Part shown: positions 16,760 through 25,439 of the stretch, one piece after another
How the letters are laid out: each line of letters begins with the position of its first letter
Numbering within the stretch: the first letter of the stretch is position 1
Made by a program: the position numbers and the translations under genes
Notes under the pieces: model-generated
Databases searched by the model: none
Seen by the model: the letters and a program-made list of their open reading frames with translations, nothing else
Told to the model about the DNA's origin: nothing
From: Chlamydiales bacterium STE3
GTDB taxonomy: Bacteria; Chlamydiota; Chlamydiia; Chlamydiales; Parachlamydiaceae
Direction of reading: 5' to 3'
Assembly (NCBI GenBank): GCA_011125455.1
Contig: VKHO01000019.1
Coordinates: 1 to 64,000, forward strand
Length of the DNA: 64,000 nucleotides

Positions 16760-17461
16760 ACAAGCTTGCAGCTAGATTAGCTATTCAGCAGCCAACCTTC
16801 GCAGGACTTAAAAAAATCACTCTTATTCGCCAATATCAATAAGATCCCCTTACAAAGAGATTGAGCGTTAAAAAAAACTCATTTTCATCAAAAGCCCTCC
16901 CAACTATTCTCAAGGGAAGTATTTTACTAAGCAAAAAATTTTTACGAAAATAAATTGCTCAGCTACTCTTTTTCACTCTTCCTAAATTAATTTTCTATCG
17001 AAAAGCAGGAACCTACCTCATCCTCATTGGCCCCCAGATCAAACTTTTTTATAAACACTTATAAACTTTTAACCAAAGAGCTTAAACGGAAAGAATATCT
17101 TTTGAGTATAAAGAAGTTAGAAAAGGCCTTAAAGGTAATGGATAAAAACAACTTAACGCTTTTTCTTAAGTAAGAATCTCTAGACACGCTGTTACATATT
17201 TTGAAAAAACATCGCTTGGATCATCTGTCTGCGCAAGTGACAGTGGGAAAATAGCCAAGACAGAAAACTAAATATTCTTATCTCGAACTTTGATGAAAAA
17301 CGCAATGCCAGTGAGAAAGTAGACAAGCTAGTCCCTTAAGAAGATTAATCTGGGCATCTGAAACCCACCGAGGGAACAACCTCGGCACGGGACTATTAAT
17401 ACATGCTCATCTTAATTGAATGCGCTTATTGTGAAAAGCTTTTGTAGTAGCCAGAGCCTCT
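16760..17461. other. 702-base intergenic region with a coding remnant and a possible structured RNA
   Basis: Between two convergent genes. On the plus strand a frame of about 60 codons without a start codon (around 16990-17172) reads a lysine-rich, coiled-coil-like end (KLLTKELKRKEYLLSIKK ... NNLTLFLK) and is probably the tail of a lost gene. A folded element is listed separately at 17329-17395. Nothing else was recognised. Confidence 0.4.
17329..17395. ncRNA. Possible small structured RNA, class unknown
   Basis: An outer 7-bp perfect stem TAGTCCC/GGGACTA (17329-17335 with 17389-17395) encloses three candidate inner pairings: palindrome AGATTAATCT (17342-17351), TGGG/CCCA (17351-17354 with 17364-17367), and a perfect 6-bp hairpin CCGAGG-GAACAA-CCTCGG (17368-17385). 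The layout resembles a closed multibranch RNA. It is not a tRNA: no T-arm abuts the acceptor-like stem on either strand. It does not match the SRP, RNase P or tmRNA motifs I know. The strand is undetermined because the fold is symmetric. Confidence 0.3.
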
Positions 17462-18466
17462 TTAGGAACTCATCATTCTCAATTGGCTAGCAATCGCTGC
17501 AGTCAGTTCCTTAAGGCCTTGTCCAGCTAGCGCGGAAACTTCAAAGGTAACTGGCTTGAGTTCTGGCAAAGCTTCGTAAAAATCATGAATATTTTTGAGG
17601 CTTTCTTCTTGATCTATCTTGTTCAAAAGAATCAAACTCGGGCGATTTAACAATTCGGAGTTAAAAGCACCTAATTCATTCCTTAAAATTTGGTAGTCAC
17701 CTAAAGGTGTACGTCCATCAATCCCTGATGAGTCAAGAACAAAAAGGAGGAGCTTGGTGCGCTCTATATGACGTAAAAATTCAAACCCTAAGCCTCTATT
17801 ATTATGGGCCCCTTCGATAATACCCGGAATATCTGCAATGTAAATACGGCTTCTGTCTTCAAGCTGAAAAAACCCAAGATTCGGTTGTAATGTTGTGAAG
17901 GGGTAAGCTGCAATTTTTACACGAATATGCGCCAAAGTGGAAATTAAGGTAGACTTTCCTGCGTTCGGAAACCCCACTAGGCCTACGTCGGCAATTAATT
18001 TAAGCTCTAACTCGACCTCTGTACTCTCTCCCGATGTGCCTGGAGTGCAAGTATTAGGGGTTCTATTGGTTGGTGTTTTAAAGCTGTCATTGCCTCTTCC
18101 TCCTCGCCCACCTTTACAGAGAATAAGTTCGTCACCATCTTGAGTAAAATCGTGAAGGATCTCGCCCGTTTTGATATTTTTGACAAGCGTTCCACAAGGG
18201 ATCTTGATAATCAGATCTTTACCGGCTCGCCCTTGTTGGCGATTTGGCCCGCCCGACCTTCCATTTTCCGCTTTAAGAATCCGATGATTACGGTATTCAT
18301 CTAAAGAAAAAATCTGAACATCCGAACGCAAAATAATAGAGCCACCACGACCGCCATTGCCACCGCATGGACCACCCTTGGGGATATATTTTTCACGACG
18401 CCAAGCGACAACGCCGTTGCCACCCTTGCCAGCGATAAGCTGTACTTTAACTCGATCTACAAACAT
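17462..18466 (-). CDS. obgE: Obg/CgtA GTPase
   Basis: 334 residues. Ribosome-associated GTPase of late 50S assembly. The glycine-rich Obg fold (1-158; GGKGGNGVVAWRREK, GGPCGGNGGRGG) is followed by the GTPase domain with G1 GFPNAGKSTLIS (about 166), switch DIPGIIEGAH, G4 LLNKID and G5 SALAGQG. The short C-terminus ends just after the G domain, as in the chlamydial form. The frame opens at 18490, but MFVDRVK at 18466 is the family start. Last gene of rplU-rpmA-obg, an order widely kept in bacteria. Confidence 0.95.
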   Translation of the reverse strand: MFVDRVKVQLIAGKGGNGVVAWRREKYIPKGGPCGGNGGRGGSIILRSDVQIFSLDEYRNHRILKAENGRSGGPNRQQGRAGKDLIIKIPCGTLVKNIKTGEILHDFTQDGDELILCKGGRGGRGNDSFKTPTNRTPNTCTPGTSGESTEVELELKLIADVGLVGFPNAGKSTLISTLAHIRVKIAAYPFTTLQPNLGFFQLEDRSRIYIADIPGIIEGAHNNRGLGFEFLRHIERTKLLLFVLDSSGIDGRTPLGDYQILRNELGAFNSELLNRPSLILLNKIDQEESLKNIHDFYEALPELKPVTFEVSALAGQGLKELTAAIASQLRMMSS

Positions 18467-18523
18467 GTATTTAGAAAAGGCGCCCAGCAAAGAGCGCTAA
18501 AAGGTTTTTAAGAAGCAGCAAAT

Positions 18524-18775
18524 TTACTGGCTGCTTTCAATTGAAACATAAGTCTTGTTAGTTTTGCGAAATGAAACAACACCGTCGACTAATGCAAAAA
18601 GAGTGTCATCTGTTCCTTTGCCAACATTTTTAGAAGGATGCCATTTGGTGCCTCTTTGGCGAACCAAAATGCTTCCTGCTGTTACTAGTTCTCCCGCTCC
18701 AACTTTAATTCCTAAGCGCTTAGAATGAGAGTCGCGACCGTTACGGGTGGATCCCTGCCCCTTCTTATGTGCCAT
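18524..18775 (-). CDS. rpmA: Ribosomal protein bL27
   Basis: 83 residues. Large-subunit protein near the peptidyl-transferase centre. The start [16 protein letters not shown] followed by [14 protein letters not shown] and [17 protein letters not shown] is the bL27 signature. The protein starts with MAHKK as in most Gram-negatives, without the cleaved Firmicute extension. It lies 17 bases downstream of rplU in the same operon. Confidence 0.97.
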   Translation of the reverse strand: MAHKKGQGSTRNGRDSHSKRLGIKVGAGELVTAGSILVRQRGTKWHPSKNVGKGTDDTLFALVDGVVSFRKTNKTYVSIESSQ

Positions 18776-18792
18776 TGTTTCTCCTTATGGGC

Positions 18793-19131
18793 TTATTGCT
18801 TGCCGATGCCAACAATTTTAACACGGCTGTAATGTTGTCTATGCCCAAATTTACGTACTTGGTTATGACTTGGTTTATACTTAATAGAAGTGATTTTAGG
18901 TCCAGAAACTTCACCCAGTATTTCACCTTTCACGAAATAGTTTGCGATTGCTGGAGCTCCAACTTTGAAATCTTGGCCAGTTCCTACAAATAAAATTTGG
19001 TCAAACTGAATTTCAGAGCCTACATCAGCTTTCAGTAACTCAACACTAATGATATCGCCTTCTTGAACTCTATATTGCTTTCCACCAGTCTTGATGATAG
19101 CATACGTATTTTCACCAGATTTGGCGTGCAT
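18793..19131 (-). CDS. rplU: Ribosomal protein bL21
   Basis: 112 residues. Binds 23S rRNA in the 50S subunit. The motif YAIIKTGGKQYRVQEGD near the start and the C-terminal KPSHNQVRKFGHRQHYSRVKI, which binds RNA, identify it. A seven-residue lead (MHAKSGENT) precedes the usual YAII start; the ATG at 19131 has a GGGGG Shine-Dalgarno. First gene of the operon, with its own strong promoter. Confidence 0.96.
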   Translation of the reverse strand: MHAKSGENTYAIIKTGGKQYRVQEGDIISVELLKADVGSEIQFDQILFVGTGQDFKVGAPAIANYFVKGEILGEVSGPKITSIKYKPSHNQVRKFGHRQHYSRVKIVGIGKQ

Positions 19132-19179
19132 GCGTCCCCCTTGAGAGTAATATTCTTTAAGATTTTAATCTGTAGAGCT

Positions 19180-19208
19180 AGTATAGCGTGCACATTAATT
19201 GAAATCAA
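19180..19208 (-). promoter_or_regulatory. Promoter of the rplU-rpmA-obg operon
   Basis: On the minus strand, -35 TTGATT (19208-19203) and -10 TATACT (19185-19180) with a 17-base spacer. Transcription would start about 40 bases upstream of the rplU ATG. The leader contains a small inverted repeat (AGATT...AATCT). Confidence 0.72.
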
Positions 19209-19301
19209 TTACAAAATAAAAACTTCCTTTTTCCCTCAACACCCTTTGCTCCGTAATTGAAAAAAAGCTATTTTGGGTTTTTATTACCCATTTATGAAAC
19301 C

Positions 19302-20291
19302 ATGCGTATCGCCTACTTACAAGTCCCTCTTGAACTTCCCGAGATTAATCAACTGATTAAGGAGTTCCCCCAATTTTTGTTTCTTTCTTCCCCAAAAAAA
19401 AGCACTCCAATCACCCATGAACACTGGGAAAAAATTGAAATCCTTTTTGGGAAACGGCTCATTTGCGAAGATTTGCAAATTGCAGAACAACTCAAATGGA
19501 TTCATTCGCCGATCTTTGAAGTCAACAGCCTTTGCATTAAAAAAATTGAAGAGCGAGGTAATATTCTTGTTAGCAATACCATTGAAAATAACAACTTTCA
19601 AATTGCTGAATTTGTTCTCTCTGCCATTCTCGCTTTTGCCAAGAATTTATTTCCTTTAAAGGCGGTTAATCAGAACCCTCAACTTGTCTGGGATTGCAAG
19701 TGGCGTAACAACATGTGGACATTGCAGGATAAAACGTTTTTACAAATTGGCATGGCCCCCGCCTCTCAAGAGATTACGAGAAGGATGAGGGAGACAGGGA
19801 TGAAAATATGGGGCATGAGCGAAAAAGGAACTTTTTTCCCGCATTGCCATCAATCTTTCTCTTTTGAGGAATTAGAGGAGATGCTCCCAAAAGCGGATGT
19901 CGTGAGCATTTTGTTCCCCCCAACAAAAAAATATGAAAAATGGCTTGGACATAAAGAATTGGCACTTATGAAAGAGGATTCTATTTTGACTCTGTTGGGA
20001 TCTAGTAAGTGTATTGATGAAAACGCATTAAGCGCTTTAGCGGAAACAAAGAAATGGCGGGGAATCCTACTAGATGCCGATTATCAGTTTCCTGTTCCTT
20101 TAAACTCTAAGCTGTGGGGAATCCCTCATATGTTGATCGCCCCTGAAGTTGCACCACGACCTAAAAAGCCTAGCCAAGAAGCTTTTAAAATCTTCCGCTA
20201 TAATTTGAGACAATATATACGAGGCTATTTTTCTGAAATGAAAAATATTGTCGATCCTTCCATCCTATTTAGCCTTCAGGAAGATCTATAA
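19302..20291 (+). CDS. Degenerate D-isomer-specific 2-hydroxyacid dehydrogenase-like protein
   Basis: 329 residues with the overall plan of the family: a catalytic-domain half, an inserted Rossmann domain (about 150-270) and a return helix. Key residues look lost. The NAD-binding G-x-G-x-x-G is replaced by IGMAPASQ (about residue 155), the N-x-S-R-G loop carrying the substrate-binding Arg reads LGSSKC, and the catalytic His near the end (usually T-P-H) reads IAPEVA. Dehydrogenase activity is therefore doubtful. The frame opens at a TTG (19257), but the ATG at 19302 matches the family start. Its end overlaps the convergent next gene by 16 bases. Confidence 0.65.
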   Translation: MRIAYLQVPLELPEINQLIKEFPQFLFLSSPKKSTPITHEHWEKIEILFGKRLICEDLQIAEQLKWIHSPIFEVNSLCIKKIEERGNILVSNTIENNNFQIAEFVLSAILAFAKNLFPLKAVNQNPQLVWDCKWRNNMWTLQDKTFLQIGMAPASQEITRRMRETGMKIWGMSEKGTFFPHCHQSFSFEELEEMLPKADVVSILFPPTKKYEKWLGHKELALMKEDSILTLLGSSKCIDENALSALAETKKWRGILLDADYQFPVPLNSKLWGIPHMLIAPEVAPRPKKPSQEAFKIFRYNLRQYIRGYFSEMKNIVDPSILFSLQEDL

Positions 20292-21319
20292 GGAGGCATA
20301 TCAAGGGGCGCCCCCAACTTGGGTAAAACAACTTCATTTCCCTTAACTTCTTTGTTATACCCTTTGCTCTCAGCTCTTTGTAACTGGGCATGGAGATGCT
20401 CTTTTTTAAAATTTTCGATTAATTCTTGATCGCTTGAACCATACTCTTTACTGAGGATTTTATCCATCCTTGAAAGACCAAATTTCTGCCCCTCTTTAAT
20501 GTGTGTTTGTACTTCTTTTGGGCTGTTACTATCCCCAATCGTTTTCAAAAGAACTTCAAAAGATTGTTTGGCTTGTTTTGGCACATGCTCTTTTCTTGCC
20601 TGCTTCATCCCAATACCACCTTTTTTAAAACGAGTAATAATGAATTGCGCCGCATGGCCGACATATTCTGAAAAATTGGACCATGAGCGAAAAGGCTTTG
20701 TCCAAAACGGGGGGCATCCCTTTTCCTCCATTTTTAAATAAAGGGTTCCATCAGGTTGGGCGGCAAAAAGGAGGGTTTTTTTCCCAGCAGGAAGACCACT
20801 GCGCAAGTCGAGCCCACTCTGAGGCTCACCTTTTAAATTTTCTTTCATATGGGTAGAAATTCGCGCATAAACTGCCTTATCTCCGCACATTTTTATGAAT
20901 GCCTCCACTTTTCTGCCTGGATCCTCGATCCTCATTGCTCCAGATGTATAACGTTCATCCGTTACGGCCGTCTTCGCCGTTAAAAGCCACATAAGGCTCT
21001 TCACAGCGGTGGGCCTGTCTTCTTTTTGAATCTGACCTACAATATCCGAGACATCCATATTCACATCCGCAAGTTGCTTTTCTAGCTCCTCGCCTGCCTG
21101 TATATGGCCTTTCATTTCATCAATAGATACCCCGGGACAATAAAGAATGCAGAAATTTTCTAGACGCTCATAGACGACTTTGTTGTCAAGTAAACTGGCT
21201 TTGGCAGAATCTTTAGAAGTCAAGGTATCTAAGTTCGCTTGCGAAAGCCTCGTCTGAGCGCTCGATTGCGAAAGCCTGGAAAGGGCATCGCTAGAACTAC
21301 TTGAAAGAGGACCGGGCAT
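20276..21319 (-). CDS. Unknown protein, possible secreted effector
   Basis: 347 residues with no family I recognise. The first 40 residues are very rich in Ser, Ala, Leu and Thr with few charges (MPGPLSSSSSDALSRLSQSS), a composition common in type III secretion signals. The rest is soluble, charged and mixed alpha/beta, with AGKKTLLFAAQPDGTLYLKM in the middle and a lysine-rich C-terminal part. There is no signal peptide or membrane segment. It is isolated: a convergent neighbour on one side and a 259-base AT-rich gap on the other. The effector idea rests on composition only. Confidence 0.6.
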   Translation of the reverse strand: MPGPLSSSSSDALSRLSQSSAQTRLSQANLDTLTSKDSAKASLLDNKVVYERLENFCILYCPGVSIDEMKGHIQAGEELEKQLADVNMDVSDIVGQIQKEDRPTAVKSLMWLLTAKTAVTDERYTSGAMRIEDPGRKVEAFIKMCGDKAVYARISTHMKENLKGEPQSGLDLRSGLPAGKKTLLFAAQPDGTLYLKMEEKGCPPFWTKPFRSWSNFSEYVGHAAQFIITRFKKGGIGMKQARKEHVPKQAKQSFEVLLKTIGDSNSPKEVQTHIKEGQKFGLSRMDKILSKEYGSSDQELIENFKKEHLHAQLQRAESKGYNKEVKGNEVVLPKLGAPLDMPPYRSS

Positions 21320-21543
21320 AACGACCTCAATTTGATTTAATAACTTTATTATACTAATTTATTTATTAATAATAAAATTATTAATAAAAACAACAACTAA
21401 TACTCTTGTTTTTTATATTAATTTTAAATTAGAAATGCTGAAACGAACAAAACAAGAAATGAGGATTTGCAGCAGGGAGAATGTTATCTAAGGTTTTTTA
21501 AGAAAGAGGAATTCAGGAAAAAAATATAAGACTTATTTTGAAA

Positions 21544-21568
21544 GAATCGACAGGAGAGCTGTCGATTC
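21544..21568. terminator. Terminator hairpin after gnd
   Basis: Ten-base-pair perfect stem GAATCGACAG/CTGTCGATTC with a five-base loop, 11 bases past the gnd stop. On the minus strand it is preceded by AAAAAGGG and followed by TTTC. On the plus strand it is followed by CCTTTTT, so it can work in both directions. Confidence 0.72.
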
Positions 21569-21578
21569 CCTTTTTACT

Positions 21579-23024
21579 CTACGCGTTGTAAGGTGTAGAG
21601 CTCACCATCCCGCCGGTACCTGTCCAATTAGTGTGGAAAAATTGACCGCGAGGTGAATCGATACGCTCGTAAGTATGAGCACCAAAGTAATCTCTTTGGG
21701 CTTGAATAAGATTAGCGGGGAGTTTCTCTGAGCGGTAGCCGTCAAAAAATGCTAGAGCTGTACTGAAACAGGGAACAGGGACACCAAGCTCTACAGCTCG
21801 GGCAACAGCAAACCGCCATCCTTTTAAAGAGCGCTCAATTTCTCCTTTAAAGAAAGGGTCGAGCAGCAGGTTTTTAAGTTCCGGATTATGTGCGTAGGCT
21901 TCTTTGATTTTGCCTAAAAATTTACTGCGAATAATGCATCCCCCTCTCCACATCAAAGCAATCCCGCCAAAGTTCAGTTTCCACTTGTATTGTTCAGCAG
22001 CCTGACGGAAAAGCATAAACCCTTGAGTGTAACTAATAATCTTTGAGGCGTAGAGAGCATTCTTGATCGCTTCAATAAGTTCTTCCTGATTCCCAGAAAA
22101 AAGTCCTTGTGTAATAGCAAATTCTTTACTTGCCTCTACTCTTTCCTCTTTTAAAGAAGAGAGGAACCTAGCAAAGACGGCTTCACTGATTAAGGTAAGC
22201 GGAATCCCCAGATCGAGGGAGTTAATAACAGTCCACTTACCGGTTCCTTTCTGACCTGCTACATCAAGGATTTTATCCACTAAGAGGGTCTCATCCACAT
22301 CGTTTGTCGAAAGAATATGGCTCGTGATTTCGATTAAATAGCTATCCAGCTCCCCCTTATTCCAGGTGCTGAAGATTTGTTGAAGTTCTTCAGGCTTCAG
22401 CTGCAGCGTTGATTTTAGTTGGTTGTAGGCTTCGGAAATCAGCTGCATATCGCCATACTCAATGCCATTATGTATCATTTTTACAAAATGTCCTGCCCCC
22501 TCATCTCCTACCCAATCGCAGCAGGGCTCGCCATCTACCTTTGCAGCAATTGATTGAAAGATCTCTTTGATGTGCGGCCAAGCAGCAGCATTGCCTCCTG
22601 GCATAATCGACGGACCATGCCGAGCGCCCTCCTCTCCTCCAGAGATTCCAGCACCAACAAAGAGGATGCCTTTTTTATCGAGATCTCTTACCCGGCGATT
22701 GGTGTCTTCATAGAGGCTATTTCCCCCATCAATAATAATATCGCCTTTTTCCATGTAGGGAATTAACTGATCGATGAAGGCATCAACAGCATTTCCAGCT
22801 TTAACCATCAATATTACACGTCTTGGTCGCTTCAAAACCTTCACAAACTCTTCAATCGAGTGAGCACCCAATATTTGAGAACCGCTGGCTGGTCCCTTTA
22901 GAAACTCGTCCACTTTCAATACAGTTCGGTTAAAAACCGCAACCTTAAAACCATTATCGTTCATATTCAGGGCGAGATTTTGCCCCATCACAGCAAGACC
23001 TATTAATCCTATATCAGCAGTCAT
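21579..23024 (-). CDS. gnd: 6-phosphogluconate dehydrogenase, decarboxylating
   Basis: 481 residues, normal for the long form. Converts 6-phosphogluconate to ribulose 5-phosphate with NADPH production in the oxidative pentose phosphate pathway. NADP-binding GLAVMGQNLALNM at the N-terminus, DGGNSLYEDTNRR, ISGGEEGARHGPSIMPGG carrying the substrate loop, catalytic KMIHNGIEYGDMQL and QRDYFGAHTYERID near the end. The frame opens at 23057, but the ATG at 23024 has a TAGGAG Shine-Dalgarno and the family start (MTADIGLIG). It complements tkt, also in this window. Confidence 0.96.
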   Translation of the reverse strand: MTADIGLIGLAVMGQNLALNMNDNGFKVAVFNRTVLKVDEFLKGPASGSQILGAHSIEEFVKVLKRPRRVILMVKAGNAVDAFIDQLIPYMEKGDIIIDGGNSLYEDTNRRVRDLDKKGILFVGAGISGGEEGARHGPSIMPGGNAAAWPHIKEIFQSIAAKVDGEPCCDWVGDEGAGHFVKMIHNGIEYGDMQLISEAYNQLKSTLQLKPEELQQIFSTWNKGELDSYLIEITSHILSTNDVDETLLVDKILDVAGQKGTGKWTVINSLDLGIPLTLISEAVFARFLSSLKEERVEASKEFAITQGLFSGNQEELIEAIKNALYASKIISYTQGFMLFRQAAEQYKWKLNFGGIALMWRGGCIIRSKFLGKIKEAYAHNPELKNLLLDPFFKGEIERSLKGWRFAVARAVELGVPVPCFSTALAFFDGYRSEKLPANLIQAQRDYFGAHTYERIDSPRGQFFHTNWTGTGGMVSSTPYNA

Positions 23025-23119
23025 CCTTACTCCTAAATAAAGCCTTAGCATAGGCAAAATTAGTTTCCAAATCTATAGAAACCTTTTCTTTCATTGACAT
23101 TATCGATCGGTGGATAGAC

Positions 23120-23803
23120 TTAACCTGATTGAGAAAACGCCGCAATGAGTTTTTGGATTAAATCAGCCTTTTGCTCATCCTCATCGGAAGTGTTTTGAAG
23201 TAAGGGATAACAATGCTTCTTAATTTTTAGGGCCTCAAGAGGATTTTTTAGATGTGTATGAAAAAACTCCTCACTTGGAAGGCTCAAGCAGATAGTACCC
23301 TGGTGCAGAAAACCCTTTTTCGTTTTACGCTGTGCTCCTCCGGCAATTTTTTTCCCGTCAACAATAAGATCGTAGATTGTGGGGCTTGCCATACAAAAAT
23401 GGGGCTTTACTTCCCCTTTCTGAGAAAAAAGCTGGGCCTTAAGGGAGGGCCGAAAACTGTTCAAAGCTTTTAGAAGACACTGACTCACAAAAGCATAGTT
23501 ATCTAAAGTATTGATAGAAAATTTAGCATGGCCTGCTGGCACCAAGACAGAGAAAGACAAATCATAGTCGTGAAAAATTATTCCTCCACCGGTTGGGCGG
23601 CGAGCAGTAATCAGAGCGCTATTTTTATTTAGATAGTTCTCTGGTTTTAAAAAGTAACCAAATGTTGCAGAATTCTTATGCCACTGATAAAAACGGATAG
23701 AGGGTCTTTCGTTAATGGAAATATTTTGAAGTCTGGCATAATCGCTTGCCATATTTTCAGAAGGTAGACGTGGAAGCTCTTGAATGACAGCCCAATCACT
23801 CAT
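23120..23803 (-). CDS. lplA: Lipoate-protein ligase A family protein
   Basis: 227 residues of the biotin/lipoate ligase catalytic fold: RRPTGGGIIFHDYDLSFSV (about 68-86) with the R-R-x-(S/T)-G-G-G lipoyl-AMP site, and a catalytic Lys in DGKKIAGGAQRK (about 152-163). It attaches scavenged or exogenous lipoate to E2 subunits of 2-oxoacid dehydrogenases. Octanoyltransferase activity cannot be excluded. The start overlaps the end of the upstream gene by 8 bases, so it is the last gene of a three-gene minus-strand operon. Confidence 0.87.
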   Translation of the reverse strand: MSDWAVIQELPRLPSENMASDYARLQNISINERPSIRFYQWHKNSATFGYFLKPENYLNKNSALITARRPTGGGIIFHDYDLSFSVLVPAGHAKFSINTLDNYAFVSQCLLKALNSFRPSLKAQLFSQKGEVKPHFCMASPTIYDLIVDGKKIAGGAQRKTKKGFLHQGTICLSLPSEEFFHTHLKNPLEALKIKKHCYPLLQNTSDEDEQKADLIQKLIAAFSQSG

Positions 23804-24692
23804 GCCTTAACCCTCGAGGTTTGGCAATTATAGACTTATCATATTCTATTCTTCCGGAAGAAATTTCATCTCGAATTTTAAATGAATAGCTAAAAGAGCC
23901 TTTTTGCATGCTTGTAAAGTAAAAATCTCCTTTTCGCCCCCAAAATAATTCTCCTTCAATTTGCCCTGAAGCAATAACGCTATACATTGAACAAACTGCG
24001 GAATCTTTTTCTGTAGGCAATGCAAGATTCAACTTTTTACGCTGAAGTTGTCCTACAAGAGTCGCTTTGACGCACTCAGCTGTGACTTCTTTGATTGTGT
24101 ATTCAAGGAGCACATCGAAAGATCCTATTTTTTGAGGAAATTTAAACGTTTCGCCTTCTTGGAGAGGCAAACCCGCAAAAAGTAAAATTTCATGGATATC
24201 TTCTTCGATAACCCCTTTAAAAAATTCGGATGAAAATAGCTGATAGCGGCCAAAGAGTTTCCTTTGTTCCTCTTCTAGCTCGAAAGGCTGAAAACGTTCT
24301 TTTAAAATAAAATGTAATGGCCTATTTATCAAAGATGTAATTTCAGATTTTTCCAAGGTTGCTAAATCTTCAGGACTTGAGCGGATCTTGTGTCCATCTT
24401 TAAGCTGGCTAAAATTGACTTTATTTAAAATAATCGAAAGGTGCAGAGGAAACTTTACTACAGAGCCGGAAGCCTCCTCATCGAAAATTACATCAAAATT
24501 CGCTTCTTGGAGACATTGGGATTTTGTAGAAACCCCTTTGGAAAAAACTTCCTTGCTAAAAAGAATCGAAGAAGAAATTTCAAGGTTTTCTCCAGGAGAA
24601 AAACTTAACTCCGCAATCGATCCCGCACTAAGATGCGTAAAGCAAAAAATGAGAAAGATTTTAGCGCAAAAGAATCGGGTGGACGCTATCAT
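23796..24692 (-). CDS. Exported protein of unknown function
   Basis: 298 residues with a signal peptide (RFFCAKIFLIFCFTHLSAGS, cleavage near residue 25). The mature part is charged and beta-rich without Cys enrichment. It includes FHFILKERFQPFELEEEQRK-like and LLFAGLPLQEGETFKFPQK stretches and ends in SFKIRDEISSGRIEYDKS. No domain recognised. It overlaps the upstream gene by 32 bases and the lipoate ligase by 8, so the three genes are co-transcribed; a periplasmic role is inferred from the signal only. Confidence 0.7.
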   Translation of the reverse strand: MIASTRFFCAKIFLIFCFTHLSAGSIAELSFSPGENLEISSSILFSKEVFSKGVSTKSQCLQEANFDVIFDEEASGSVVKFPLHLSIILNKVNFSQLKDGHKIRSSPEDLATLEKSEITSLINRPLHFILKERFQPFELEEEQRKLFGRYQLFSSEFFKGVIEEDIHEILLFAGLPLQEGETFKFPQKIGSFDVLLEYTIKEVTAECVKATLVGQLQRKKLNLALPTEKDSAVCSMYSVIASGQIEGELFWGRKGDFYFTSMQKGSFSYSFKIRDEISSGRIEYDKSIIAKPRGLRHE

Positions 24693-25347
24693 TTAGTTTA
24701 TCTCCAAAAACGTAACCTAATTTCTTCAGCTCATGGACTTGCGGATCCTCTTCGATACGGAAATACTGACTTATTTTCTTTGCGTAGCCAATTAGTAAAA
24801 AGGTTTGATTCTTACGCGAATAGAGTTTTTGGAAATCAATTTCATATTCAGGAGACAGGTACACGCCGTTTCCAGGAGTAGAGGGAAATGGGTCACTAGC
24901 TGCAAAATCGGGAGCACGCCCCTCTCCTTCAACGCAAATAATTAAAAGAGATAATAACTCCTGAATAGCTGACAGTTTCTGAACAGTCTCTTTCTTATAA
25001 AACGAGGGGTAATCAGTAGGGTCTTTAGATGTTTCCAGTGCAGGAAGAAGTTGATCAAAAGCTAGACGGATAGGCTTTTCAGACGTTAATTGGTAAGCAA
25101 GCTCAACTAAATTATGACTTGTTACAATTTTTTTCACTTTTGCATTGCCACGCCATAAATCTCTTGCTTTAGAAAAATAGCTTTTTTGGCTAAACGCACT
25201 TTGGTTCTTAGGCAACAGATCTAAAGAAATGTCCTGAATTCCCTCTTGCAATTGTGCAAGACGCTGGGAAGGGAGCAAACCTTCTAGCTCAAGGGCTTTA
25301 TTTTTGCGATAAAAATCACGCTGTAAGTATTCTAATGAAAATTTCAT
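24661..25347 (-). CDS. Conserved-position unknown protein, possibly CT296-like
   Basis: 228 soluble residues, N-terminus KFSLEYLQRDFYRKNKALEL. Late in the chain come APDFAASDPFPSTPGNGVYL and DPQVHELKKLGYVFGDKLND. There is no signal or membrane segment. In C. trachomatis the gene beside rnc-radA-hemC is CT296, whose structure has been reported to have a non-heme Fe(II)/2-oxoglutarate enzyme-like fold. Its position here, divergent from rnc, suggests the same family, but I cannot confirm the match and this protein may be longer. First gene of the operon ending in lplA. Confidence 0.6.
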   Translation of the reverse strand: MKFSLEYLQRDFYRKNKALELEGLLPSQRLAQLQEGIQDISLDLLPKNQSAFSQKSYFSKARDLWRGNAKVKKIVTSHNLVELAYQLTSEKPIRLAFDQLLPALETSKDPTDYPSFYKKETVQKLSAIQELLSLLIICVEGEGRAPDFAASDPFPSTPGNGVYLSPEYEIDFQKLYSRKNQTFLLIGYAKKISQYFRIEEDPQVHELKKLGYVFGDKLNDSVHPILLR

Positions 25348-25439
25348 GTGGTTTTTTAAGAATTATGATCCTCAGAATGACAAACTTAGGGAAAAAAATC
25401 TACTAAAAAAAAGGTTAGTGGTTTAGGATTTTACAATCT

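Noticed and set aside
17329-17395. A 7-bp outer stem suggested a tRNA
   Set aside because: No 5-bp T-arm with a GTTC-type loop abuts the 3' side of the stem on either strand, and the inner hairpins do not fit D and anticodon arms.
18464-18490. Upstream start for obg (eight additional residues)
   Set aside because: The family begins at MFVDRVK; the extra residues are not conserved-looking and no Shine-Dalgarno favours them.
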